The notes beneath the pieces were generated by a model. That model made no database searches, was not told the origin of the DNA, and was given only the letters and a program-made list of their open reading frames with translations. Below are positions 38,201 to 50,200 of a DNA stretch of 64,000 nt, piece after piece (positions within the stretch are counted from its first letter, which is position 1; the number at the start of each line of letters is the position of its first letter). Made by a program: the position numbers and the translations under genes. This DNA comes from Gordionus sp. m RMFG-2023 (taxonomy: Eukaryota; Nematomorpha; Gordioida; Chordodea; Parachordodidae), in NCBI RefSeq assembly GCF_954871325.1, contig NC_088778.1, positions 19,329,120 through 19,393,119 on the forward strand. The letters are read 5' to 3'.

Positions 38201-41200
38201 CCGACTAAGTGAGCCGACTAAGCGAGCCGACTAAGTGAGCCGACTAAGCGAGCCGACTAAGTGAGCCGACTAAATGAGTCGACTAATGCGGCTCATTTAG
38301 TCGACTCGAGTCTGAGCCGTTTTATCGACTAGAAACTAGGCTCGAGTCGTAGCTAAGTCGACTCGGCTTAGCCGTTTAACAACACTAATATCATCATATG
38401 ATATTTCATCTAAAGGTCTGCATTGGTCGGGTTTCCTGCCCGCCCGATGGGCGGGCGCGTTAAAAAAATTTTTAACAATGGGCGGGTGGGCGGGCGGGTT
38501 AAGAAATTTAGAAATTTAAACAATGGGCGGGCGGGCGGGTTAAAAAAATTAAAAATTTTTATTTTAATTAATAAAAAATTGTTCTTACGAACTTAAAAAA
38601 TAAAAAGCCTTTTTCTGGTATAACTTTTTATAAAATAAATCAACTTTTTTCTTCAATTAAAAAAACTTTTTCTACAAATAAAAACAAACTTTTTCTATAA
38701 ACAAATTAAAATCTCCTTTTATGGTAATGAAATAAAACTTTTTTTTTAAAATATATAATTTTTTAGATATTGAAAATTAAAATTTCCTTTTTTGGGAATA
38801 ATGAAATTACTCCATTGTGTTATTTTATTTTAGTAATGATTGTTTATCTTTATATTGCTCTTTTTATTTTCATTTTTATTTTCTTATATAATAAATAAAT
38901 ATTATTTTTTATAACATAATTTTAACAAAATAATATTTTTTAATTTAATTTTAAAATATGAATAAAGAATTGATTGCTAAGAAAATAAAAAATAATTTGT
39001 ATAAGATAAAAAACAATGAAGATAATAATAATAAACTTAAATCGTCTATGTGGAAACAATTTAAAATTATTTTTGATGAAAATGACAAAAAGCTAGATTG
39101 GATTCGCTGCAATGATTGCGAGTCCATCTTTAAATATAATAGCAAAAGTGGCACCTCCTTCTTCCTTCGGCATCAATGTTCATCTGCAAATTATGAAGAT
39201 TTGATAGATAATAAAAAAATAACTGGATATTTTGAAAGAGACAATTTTCAATTAAACAAAACGATAAAATCTGGTCTAATAGCGAATTTTGTAGAATATT
39301 GCGCTAGAGACATTAGGTATTTTAATTTCATAAATTATTCTTTTATCTTTTTTAGGCCATTTCAAGCAGTTCAAGGACCTGGATTTATAAATATTTTACA
39401 AAGATTTGCCGACTTAGGGGCAACATATGGTAAATTGGATGTTAATAAGATCATCCCTTGTGCTACAACAGTTAGCCGCAACGTATCCAAACGCTAATTC
39501 TGAAAGAAAATTTAGCATTGCCGGAAGGTTTTTAGAACAAAGAAGAACGTGTTTGAATCCCGAAAATGTGGATTCATTATTATTTTTGCATTATAATTAC
39601 TTATAATATTTATTTTATATTTATATTTTATAAATATTTTATTTGATAAAATAAATTATCCATAATTTAAATTAAATATTTTTTAAGCTTAATATAGTAA
39701 TTTCCTAAATTATAAAACTTATAGAGATGTTATGTTGAAACTATTTTCATTAGATGCTTAAAATAGCGGGCTTGGGTAAAAATTTTTTTATAAATAATGG
39801 GCGGGCGGGCGGGTAAAAATTTTTAGATTAATGGGCGGGTGGGCGGGTATATTTTTTTTGAAAACTATGGGCGAGCTGGGCGGGCGGGTTAAAAATTTTT
39901 TTAAACATTGAGTGGGCGGGCATATTATCCAAAAACCCGCCCAATGCAGACCTCTAATTTCATCTAATGTCTTTGGCAAACACAAAGTAAATAATTTTGA
40001 ATAAACCTCTAGTCCAATATTTGCTAATAGATTTTTTGTCTTCTATTTTGGCGATTTTAAAAATGATTTCCATCTTCGATAAATACACTTCCATCTCGCA
40101 TTCCTTTATTAAATTTCTCCTTGAAACTGCGTCAATGACATATTCTACAATTTATTATATTTTTAACTGTCTTAATATATTTTGTACTTCAGCTTATTAT
40201 CTTTTATAAATCAATTAATCATCAAACACAATTAACAATATATTTAAATACAATTAAAATCATATTATTAATTGCCTTTGAGGTAAATTGATTCTATTAT
40301 AATTATATGTAAAAAAAATAAACTGATTTAAAAACTAATCTTGATTTCGTTAAAAAGAAATTAATATAATTTTTAAGTTAAAAAATAAAAATATTAAAAT
40401 TAATTTTACTACGTTAAAAAGTATTACTATTATTTTTACTGCGTTAAATAATATTATTTTTACTACGTTAATAATTTACTATTATATTTATTACTAATTT
40501 ACTAATATATTTATTATGTTAAAAAAAATATAAATGAGGGAAGCAAATTTAAAATTGCTTATTTTTTTTAATAAATAAAAAGAAAATCATACGAATATAT
40601 CGTGTAATTTTACGTTTAAAATAAGGAAGAGGAAGTAAATAAAAAAAATGCTTATTTTTTAATAAATAAAAGAGAAATTTTTTTTATATTATATTTTTTT
40701 CCTTATTTTTTTTTAAATAAAAAATTTTTTCTTTTAAGCAATAATTAATGTTTAATAATTGTATTTATATCAGAGACCTGCAGAAGTACTATTTGCACGG
40801 TCCGGCCCGGTTTTAAATTTTTTAGGCCCGGCCCGGATATTTTAAAAAAAAATTTTTTACAACCCCGGCCCGGATTTAAAAATTTCAGGCCCGGCTCCGA
40901 ATTTTTTAAAATTATATTCGACCTGGTATATACAAAAATTCACCTATGAAATATTTTACCATATTTTTCAGCGAGTATTATCGCTTATTATTTAAAAAAT
41001 GCATGTAAAAAGCTAATATTTTGAGAATATTGTATTGAATTTATAAAAATTATAAAACTGTTATTTATAAAAATGGATATTTTGAGCATATACTATATTT
41101 TATATTGCATTTATAAAAATAAAACTAATATTCATAAAAATGGTAATAATATTTGTCATATACTATAATTACATTTAAAAAAAATAAAACTAATATTTAA

Positions 41201-44200
41201 TTTATAAAAATGGAAAATATTTTGAGAATATAATATATTGTATTTAATTTACTATTTAATTTATAAAATAAAAATAAATCGCTATTTAAAAAAATGCATG
41301 TATAATAAATAGTATTATGAAAATATAATCTAATTGCACAATATTAATATAATTTATTTTATAATATAAATTTTTAACAAAAGAAGATAATTGTATTATA
41401 TAATATTGTAAAAAAAATAATCAAAAATGTTGGATTAAAAACTTTCATGACTCAAGGTAAATATAATAAATGCAATAAATATTTGACAGTTTGCAAAGTA
41501 AAAAACCAGCATGATTGACGAAACCCTATACTCAAGAAAGATATTAAAAATTCACAAATTATCATGAAGAAAGAGAAGCATATCTACCTTTTCAGGTTGA
41601 AGATTACTTCTTCTTTCTTCAAGAATTCTCCCAGTAGTGGAAAAATTCCGCTCACAGCTTGCACTTAAAGCAGGAATTGCCAATTTTGCTAAAATTGGAA
41701 ATTCGCTTTGATGAGCCGCCCACCACTCTAACAAATTATCCACCTTAAATGTTTTATCTATTATTAATGTAATTATAATATTCATCATCGGGTATTGACA
41801 TATTACCAGAATTACCATCGCTCCATTTGTCATAAAACGATTCAGTTTGTTTAACAACAGTCGTAATTTGACTGGTCGATGGTATTTCATTTACTTCCTG
41901 AGCCTCTTGTAATTTAATATAATCTTTTATATAGTTTTCCGTCATTTTGCGATCTGTCCCTGACTACATACGTAATTGCTTGAATTTGGGACAGAGAAAA
42001 AGAGAAATAAAATGATACTTGTGTAAAACAAATTTTTCAATTAAAAAAATGCTTTATATTAAGTAAAATCAATTACAAACTTTAAGAAGTGATAATCCTT
42101 TATTTGATTGTTTTGGTAAAATATATTCTAAAAATTTAGATATGAATTATAAAAAAATATATTAATAATACTTGAATATTGGGGCTTATTTAAGATATTC
42201 CTTTATTTGATTGTTTTGGTAAAATATAGTTGTAAAAATTTAGATATGAATTATAAAAAAATATATTAATACTTTGAATAAATTTGCAGGAAATTAATAA
42301 TTAGATCGATCTGTGGGTTGTTAGGTAGTGTTAACCATCACCCAATATTATATTAATCATAACTATAATATAATATAATCTTATAACCATTAACTCATAA
42401 TGTAAAAATTTTTATAAAAAATATTAAGGCCCGGCCCGGGTATATTTAACCGGGCCGGGTTTAGGGTCGGGCCTGCAGGTCTCTGATTTATATTATTGAA
42501 AATTTATTAAGATTATCAGAGTTGTATAAAAAGTATCTTTATCTATGTACTATTTCAAAGGTATCTATATCTGTTTATAGATACTTTTTATACATTTTGA
42601 TTTAACGTTTTTTTTATTTAAAAGGAAATATTTAAGTGCAAATTTTATCTCATATGTGTGAGCCTATAATATAAATAATATAAAAATATTAAGATTGAAA
42701 AATATATATGTCGTATTGGGATATGGAATCCATGGGGATTCAGAATCTCTCTATTTTGAATAATTTACTAAGGGCGATTTTAAAATTTTAAAAATTTAAT
42801 TTCACAGGAATTGTGTTTCAGCATGTATAGAGTACCCAAACTATAAATTTTAAACAATTTTTTCATGAACTTTAGAACTACTTATAATTTATATTAATTT
42901 TTTATATGGATTTTTCATATATATTAAAAATACTATCAATGGCGGAAATTGGCTGAAATTTATAAATATTCTACACATGCTAGAATACATTTCCAGATAA
43001 ATCGGATTTAAAATTTTTTTAAATCTCTCTCGGTAAAGGATTAAAGTCTAGAGATTCTGAATTCCCACGGATTCATATCTCAATTCGACATATATAATAA
43101 CTTATATATAAAAAAAAGATATAAATATTATTTTTTTTCCATTTATATCTATAGATATCATTTCAAGATTGTGAAGATTTTTATCATGTAAAGGAATTTA
43201 TAAATCCTTGCTTAGCCATGATGCCCATTAAATATAAATAATAACATTGATGCACAAAATTATTTTAAGCGTATAAATTTATTTAGAATTGTGTAAAATA
43301 ATTTTATAGATATTTCACTAACTTTAATGAAAATGTAAAAATTTTTTTTTAAAATTTTAAATCTATTTTTGATTTCGATTGAAAAAAACTATTAAAAAAA
43401 TTTAAAACCTAGCAATAACTTTTATAATTCAGTACTTGATCATTTTACTCAAAAACAAAGACGAATTCTACTTATTTATATATTTTATTTTTTTTTATGG
43501 TTTGACTAATAAAAAAAAATTTTCGATTACTTCTCTAGTAGTAAACTTGACGCTTTCGTCGCTGGTTTACAAAGATCTGTTCCAGAACAAATATTTTATC
43601 CTAAAGAGTTTTTTGTTTATTCCAAGGAAAATATAAAAGGCATAAGATTTCTAATTTTTTTTAGTAAGGAATAGATTTCTCATATATTATGGAAGACGAA
43701 TGTAAGAACCAGATTAGTGTTGTTAAACGGCTCGATTTGAGCCGATTTTTAAAAACGGCTAATTCAATATTTTATCCAGAATAATATTACGCAAGCCATA
43801 AGAATTTTGCTCATAGATGGCACAAAGGTCAAGACATCAATTAGCCAAATCTGGAGGCTTAGGTAATATTTTTCTGGCTAAAATATTGAGTTTGCCGTTT
43901 TTAAAAATAGGCTCAAAACGTGCCGTTTAACAACACTAAACCAGACCAAATAATTTTGGAAGACAAATTCAATAAAGCGCGTAGAATACCAGGAACGCAA
44001 AAGTTTCATATTTTTATCCAATTTTTCAGGATAAAATTGAAGGTAAATTTTGTTGAAATTAAACAGCATCGCAAATATTAAATATAACATTTCACTCGAA
44101 TTTTAATTCGAATTTAGTATATGAAAAAATAAATGGATATAAAACATGTTTCTGTAACAATCAATGGTGATCAATAGTAAAAATGAAATTTGATATATGA

Positions 44201-47200
44201 TAAAGATGTCTAATGGGCATTTGCCCCCACTTTTAATTGGTAAATTTAATAGAAATTCTAAATATTTTAGTATAAAAAGTAAAATATCCATTTTTGGTAA
44301 GTTAGCAACAAAATTTTAACCATAATTCACACTTTCGTATAGCGCCAAATTTATGCAAAAATTTAAATTTTTGATAAAAATGCATATTTCGGAAAAATTA
44401 ATGGCCTCGCTTATAAAAGGTGTCTAAATAAAAGGAAATTTTTTTATTCGAAAACCAACTCCCCTTATAGCTTAAAAACACAAGTAAAGCAATATAGGTA
44501 AATTGGAAGTTAATGACTCAAATTGGCTCCAAATTATTTTAATTACAATATGATATATTTATTATATTTATTTTTACTGTAAATAGTTTTTAAGATATCA
44601 GCATATTACAAAGTCGCTACTTTTCACACCTTTGAAACCTTGTATCTTGGGAACCAGGTGACTATTTTCTCTTTAACCATCTAAATTATTCCATAAATTT
44701 TTAATAATTTTAAAAAGGGTCGGTCAAATGGTGATAGATTTGACATGGAATGACCTACCTTCCAATGCAAAAGAAATCGGCCGTCGCATTGAATCTAAGA
44801 ATATAACTGCTTTAGATAAAATATTGATTCAGGCCATTCTCATATTTTTCCAAGGGTTGTAATACAAGAAGTCTCAGAAATTATTCTACAACAAATTCTG
44901 TCTCTTTGGATATCTGAACATTTCATACATTCTAGAAATGTTGCCTAATCATAGTTATTAAAAATAATTTTTATAAAAAATTTATCAATTAAAACCTCGT
45001 AACTGTTTTAAATAAAAATTCATAAGTTCCATGGAGTCACATATGTGAATATTTTTTTTTAAAAACCATTCTTATGAAGAAGTATTATAATTAAAAGTTA
45101 AAATTTATTAATAAGTATATATTTTATAATTATAATAATATTTAAAATAGTTTTTGTGTCCTGAACAATTTCAAAGATGCTACTTACAAAGTCTTGCGAC
45201 GATATATAATGATTACAACATATAATAAAATATCATCTAATATATCTTTGCTCTATCGTGATAAAATATATCTCAATTCCAAAATACTCTCGACTGAAAG
45301 ATGTATCGCTGTATTAGGCATGATTATTGTTGCTAATATATAGAGTTCGGATTTCTTCAATGCAAAAATCTATGTTTTTTTTAAATCCGTTAATGACGTT
45401 AAAAGATTTAATAATGATACCTATTGATCACTCTTGTTTTGTATTGTGTAACATATTTTTATTGTTTTCTTTCATTTGCAATAAAGAATTCGAAATGTCA
45501 TCGGGGTCAGGGCAATTATTTTAACTTGAATTAATGTAAGGAAGTGAATTGCCCATCATTATACACGTTTGCATAAGATTTTTTAGCCCTGATATTTTTT
45601 TCACCTGATAATAATATTTGATATCAAGATCAAGATATAGACACACAGAATTCATCATTTTTTAGCTTTATTTCTTGATTTGTTGGATGTTATAATATAA
45701 TTATTTTTATGAATCAAGAATTTTGGCTGGGACCCACTTGCTTTACAACGGAGTGTAGAAGGAATTACAAGCATCTTTTTATCTCTCAAACGAAAACCGA
45801 TTATAAGATATCAAAGTAATTCAGATATGACATTAAAGCTAGCCGAAAATGTTCAAGTAATTAGATCATTTCATAAACAATATGAAATCTCGATAAGATG
45901 GCTACTTAAAGTCACATGAAATATTAACTAGATGAATAATTTCAAATATGGCATAAAAGCAAAATTAAACAAGTTCTTTTATCGCAAATATGTCAAACGT
46001 TTTAGAAATTATAATTTTTAACTGACGAATAAAAAAATTACATTTAGGAATTTTTTAAAATTACTATTTTATTTTAATACAACGCTATATCTAAAACTTT
46101 AAAGAAAAATCTGGAATTTAGAAAACTTTAATGAATAAATACGCCTCCAATAATATTTTCAGGAAATTTTAAAAATTTAACATGATTTCGTTAAAATATA
46201 TGAAGGATTTTGAAATTTTTCAAAAATTTTCCGAGAAACTGATTTTTCTTAATCTCTAGATCAAGAGATATTTGAGCACCGTCACCATTTTTTTTATTGG
46301 AATATTGATGAGCGGTTGATTTTTTTATATTTAACTCGAAAAATGCACTTAGGGAAGTGTCACATAGGCATAAGGATTTTCCCAAGAGGGGATTTAACTT
46401 CCTCTCCCATAAATTAGAGTTTAAATTTTTTTGACCTGATTTTTTTAATTTTTAAAATTTAAGGTTTGAATCAGGTTATTTATATTGGGCATTCTAAATA
46501 TTTTGTCTATTTTCTAAATATATCAAAAGCATCGGACCTGCATATTATAACATTGATAATAATCCATATAAAATATTATATAACAATCTTTTATATAGAA
46601 ATGCATATCAAGGGATCACGAGTTGTTTAATTTTCGACAAAATGAAAGCTCTTTGTTATTATTAATTGATAGACGTGATGATCCTGTGACCCCTTTATTA
46701 CATCAGGTATAAATTTGATTGCACTAATTCTTTTATATTTTATAATTTAAATCCACCTATGAGAATATTTGAAAGTAAAGCATGAATTACATAAGATTAA
46801 ATAAAACGACGATAAAAAATAGATTATAAAAAATAGTAAAAATTAAAAAAGAAAGATTCATGATCAATCGATTCTAGTAGTGCATTTTGACTGATTTCAA
46901 CAGGGAGGGTGGGGGGTTTAAAAAGGTAATACTCTAAGATCAAATAACAATAGAAATCTTTATTCTTTTTTTTGTAATTTATAATAAAAACGAGAAAATG
47001 TTTATATATTATGAAAATTCTTGAAACATTTAGTACGAAGTGTGATTTGACATGTTTGGCACATATATTTTGAGTGCGTATGGCAATATCTGCATCTACG
47101 TCCTTTTCCATCTATAATTTTGGATAAATAATTTCCAGATGAGTCAGTAGGGTTTTCGCTCTGTAATGCAAACTGGCTTGTGTGCCCTGTGCTTATTTTT

Positions 47201-50200
47201 TTTTCAATTTTTATTAGTGTTCGAAGGAAGTAGTAACTTATCGCCTAAATGCAAGCAATCTCTTCTTCTCATCTCGATTCATGAATTTCCAAATTTTCCA
47301 CGAATTTACCAAAGCTACATCGATAAAATTAGTGAATATTGGCCACCGCCGTTTTTTCCCTCTTTTTATTCTATAGTAGATATGAGATTATCACACAGAT
47401 CAACTCTACCCAGGTGTTTGTTATAAGCAGTGATCATATTTGGTTCAGGAATTTTTATTTTAGAAGATATTTTCTTAGAATACCTCGTCACAACAGTATT
47501 ATAATTCCAACGAACTATAAATATTTCGTTTAATTTTTCGAACCTATAATCATAATATCCTTTTTCTTTTTTTGCTACAGCATTTATAGATTCAACTGGG
47601 CAATGCTCCATTCTATTACCCTCACACTTCCTCTGTAAAATATCCCATTTGTTTTAAGTATGACAAAAGTTTAATTGAGGTATAGAAATTATCAAAATAT
47701 ATTTTATGATAATTTGGTTTTGTAAGGCCTAACTTTTTAAAATCTATCATGTATATGTTTTTAGTATTGTCTGTCTAATGAATATTATATTTCAAATTTA
47801 GTAATTGTAATTGGGTCATTGTATTCCGGATTATTGGAATTTAAATATCACTATTATTAGACTAATACATCTTTTACTGTGGGAACGAATGATATCCAGT
47901 AAATAATAGAATTCCAATAAATCTCTTAATATCTGGGATGATTATACATTATTAGACCTATTCATTTGTTTTGCATAAATATTACTTTTATCTACAATTA
48001 GGCAATATAAGTCTTCGCCGAAAATTAAAATATATATCTGATGGATTTTTACCATGCAAATTGTCTTCAAGTTTTATTATATCTTCATTTTCACCATTGA
48101 AAGGGATTGTAGAATATAACGTATCTGTTTTCTCCATTTTAAATGGCGAGAAATTACAGAATAGCTTATTGTAGCAGATGGTTCTGGAATGTCGTCATCA
48201 ATTGAATTATGAATCTCCAATTCACCAGCAGTATCTGAAGGTAAAACTCCGTCATTTGTTAAGTCATATTAGAAACGATTCATTTAAATATTTTAATTAA
48301 ATATTTATTTAATAGAATCTTGATTTTTTAATTAGTCATCTATTATTTTGATTGAATTGACAAAACAGGTGCATAAGAAAAAAATCTTCAGCAAGGAAGA
48401 GGGTACAAATAATTTAAAAATTTTATGAATAATTTTAATTTTCGAATATTTATGAACCGAATATTTGCTAATAATTTCATATAATTAGGTCGAGATAAAA
48501 AATTATAAAAGAAACATGTTAATCAATTCTCAGGGGGCTCAAATTTTTTAAAAACTTTCAGGGGGCTCGAGCCCCCCCCCTCTCTCTTAGTAATGGTAAT
48601 AGTTTTAAGTAAAATATAAAAAAATTATAATTCATTATGTTAAATTTGATTTGTTTGAATTTTTTTAAAATAATTAATACTGCTAGATGGTTAACGGTGC
48701 ATATATGCACCAGTCAACTTTATATGGTACCAATTAAAATTTTAATTATTTAAAATTTCAAAAATGATTGATAAATATTGATATATCTATAAAAAAATAT
48801 ATACACTAGTTTTCATCGAAATAATTTTATAATATGCTCGTGAGATCACTCAGAAGACTTTGCATTTTAGACCTCATAAATTCGCCATGTTTGAGGTCTT
48901 CTTAGGGACATAAAAATTTTTTTTTTCTAATTTTTCTTTTTCAGTTTTGAGGTACAATGTCTAAATTATATAATAATCTTTTTTATTATTTTTTAAAATA
49001 AAAACTATGTTTAAAAATGATATATAGGAGGTGGTGTATATATGCACCGCTAACCAGTAATGGGTTCAAAATGTTCTAAAAATTGACAATTTTTCTTACC
49101 CAAATTAAAGTATATTCCGACTTCATTAATGCTCAATCACCCTTATTTTATCCCATATATAACTATTACAAAAAATAATTTATATACAAGTTAATTAAGA
49201 GTTAAGGAGAAAATTATCGAGTAAACTTTGTCAGCCCCTGCAAAACATCAAAATATTGTTTGTTATTTGTCTTATGTGCGATCAAATTTAAGTTTATCCT
49301 CACACCTCACAGCTTTCATCGGTCGATGTTTATGCTTCATCCGAATCATCTAGAAATTCTCTAAATTTTTAATTTAGAATTTAAGGTTTTTTTATGAGTG
49401 TGGAATGAATTAGGAAAGTTATAAATAATAGTTGGCATTGACTTATGGATATCACCTAATTTTATATCATTTAGCATTTTTAAGGCTGTTTTATATAGCT
49501 TCCTTATCACTTAAGACTTTTGAAATTCGGAACTAGAATTAAGCCTACCTTATGTAGAGGTTGCATAATAAATCTTTCTTTTAAAAGAAATCTTTTCTTG
49601 TTTCATAGGTTTTGATTATTATTGTATCACCTTCAGAAGGTTGTAATTTAACTAATTTCATAAATAAACTTAATTTATTGTGGGACGAGTATCTGCGCTC
49701 AGATTATCCGAACATTCTTTAAATATTGATATCAATCGTGGTTAATTTATTTGATTCTTGCTTTCTAAGCAATACACCTGTATTATATAATTTTAAGAAA
49801 CTCTGTATCGTGATATATACAGAGTTCCATCTCGTTATTACAACCTGTTTAAGGGTGTGGGTTTGGGTGCATTCACAGTAGAGAGGGACAGCAAACGACA
49901 TGACATTAAACGACAGAGCAGCTTATGTTTCGTAAGCGACATAGCATTCATAGTAGTTGCAACAAGCATATTTTATTTAAAAAAAATGTTAATATGAAAA
50001 TATCCATTAGAAACCATCTAATTTAAATGACTTCATAATAATTGCTGATCAATTTGAGAAGTCTTGAAACTTTCCAAATTGTGTTGGAGCCATTGATGGC
50101 AAACCAATAGAGATTAAAAATCCTTTTAAATCTGGGAGAATTATATTATAATAATTATAAGCAATATTTCTCCAAGAGTAGATGGTAAAGGTAGATTTAT

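Larger units (their letters stand above)
33213..38387. mobile_element. Foldback transposon (5,175 bp) with 2.5-kb inverted arms made of satellites
   Basis: A near-perfect giant palindrome flanked by an 8-bp target duplication ATATCATC (33205-33212 and 38388-38395). Both ends begin tagtgttgttaaa (read inward). Each arm has the same layers: a cggctc-rich end with a 13-bp tandem array, an A/T-rich zone of about 0.7 kb, and an array of about 119-bp units (roughly 11 per arm). The arms meet in a unique centre of about 250 bp (about 35660-35905). There is no coding capacity in arms or centre. The layout matches the Foldback/FB class known from Drosophila. The 8-bp duplication and hAT-like end, shared with the 224-bp MITE at 43715-43938, suggest hAT-type mobilisation. 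It lies inside the gag region of the old Gypsy element. Confidence 0.93.
26879..40173 (-). mobile_element. Old broken Gypsy element interrupted by three DNA elements
   Basis: Minus-strand Gypsy fossil. From right to left: gag start region (about 40150-39965), more gag with two zinc knuckles (about 33200-32640; [15 protein letters not shown]), protease region (about 32570-32240), reverse transcriptase (about 32130-31180; VYLDDIIIT), RNase H (about 30990-30705 and again 28555-28380), integrase (about 28140-27400; PGIIVKR tail), and a repetitive C-terminal tail (about 27300-27060) with four copies of an about 33-bp unit. A 26-bp identical segment at 26879-26904 and 40148-40173 probably marks LTR remnants at both ends. 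Inserted into it are a hAT (28560-30660, inside RNase H), a foldback element (33213-38387, inside gag) and a hAT (38411-39956, inside gag). It is dead, with many further breaks (ten or more), and older than its insertions. Confidence 0.88.
20245..45718 (+). other. VPS45: VPS45 intron 4, about 25.5 kb, filled with nested mobile elements
   Basis: The donor GTATAC follows QIYQ and the acceptor ATCAAG precedes NFGWDP; joining the exons gives the family segment LNI...NWDP without gap. The intron holds one young and one old Gypsy element, a foldback element, four hAT elements (28560-30660, 38411-39956, 40771-42485 and the MITE hosting the young Gypsy) and several other MITEs. It is about 670 times longer than intron 3 of the same gene. 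Confidence 0.9.

Noticed and set aside
43436-43636. Possible small membrane protein
   Set aside because: Hydrophobic only because TTT/TTA/ATT codons dominate random A/T-rich DNA; no context supports it.
44761-44940. Possible extra VPS45 exon in the more balanced block
   Set aside because: The VPS45 segments on both sides join without a missing stretch, so no exon is expected there.
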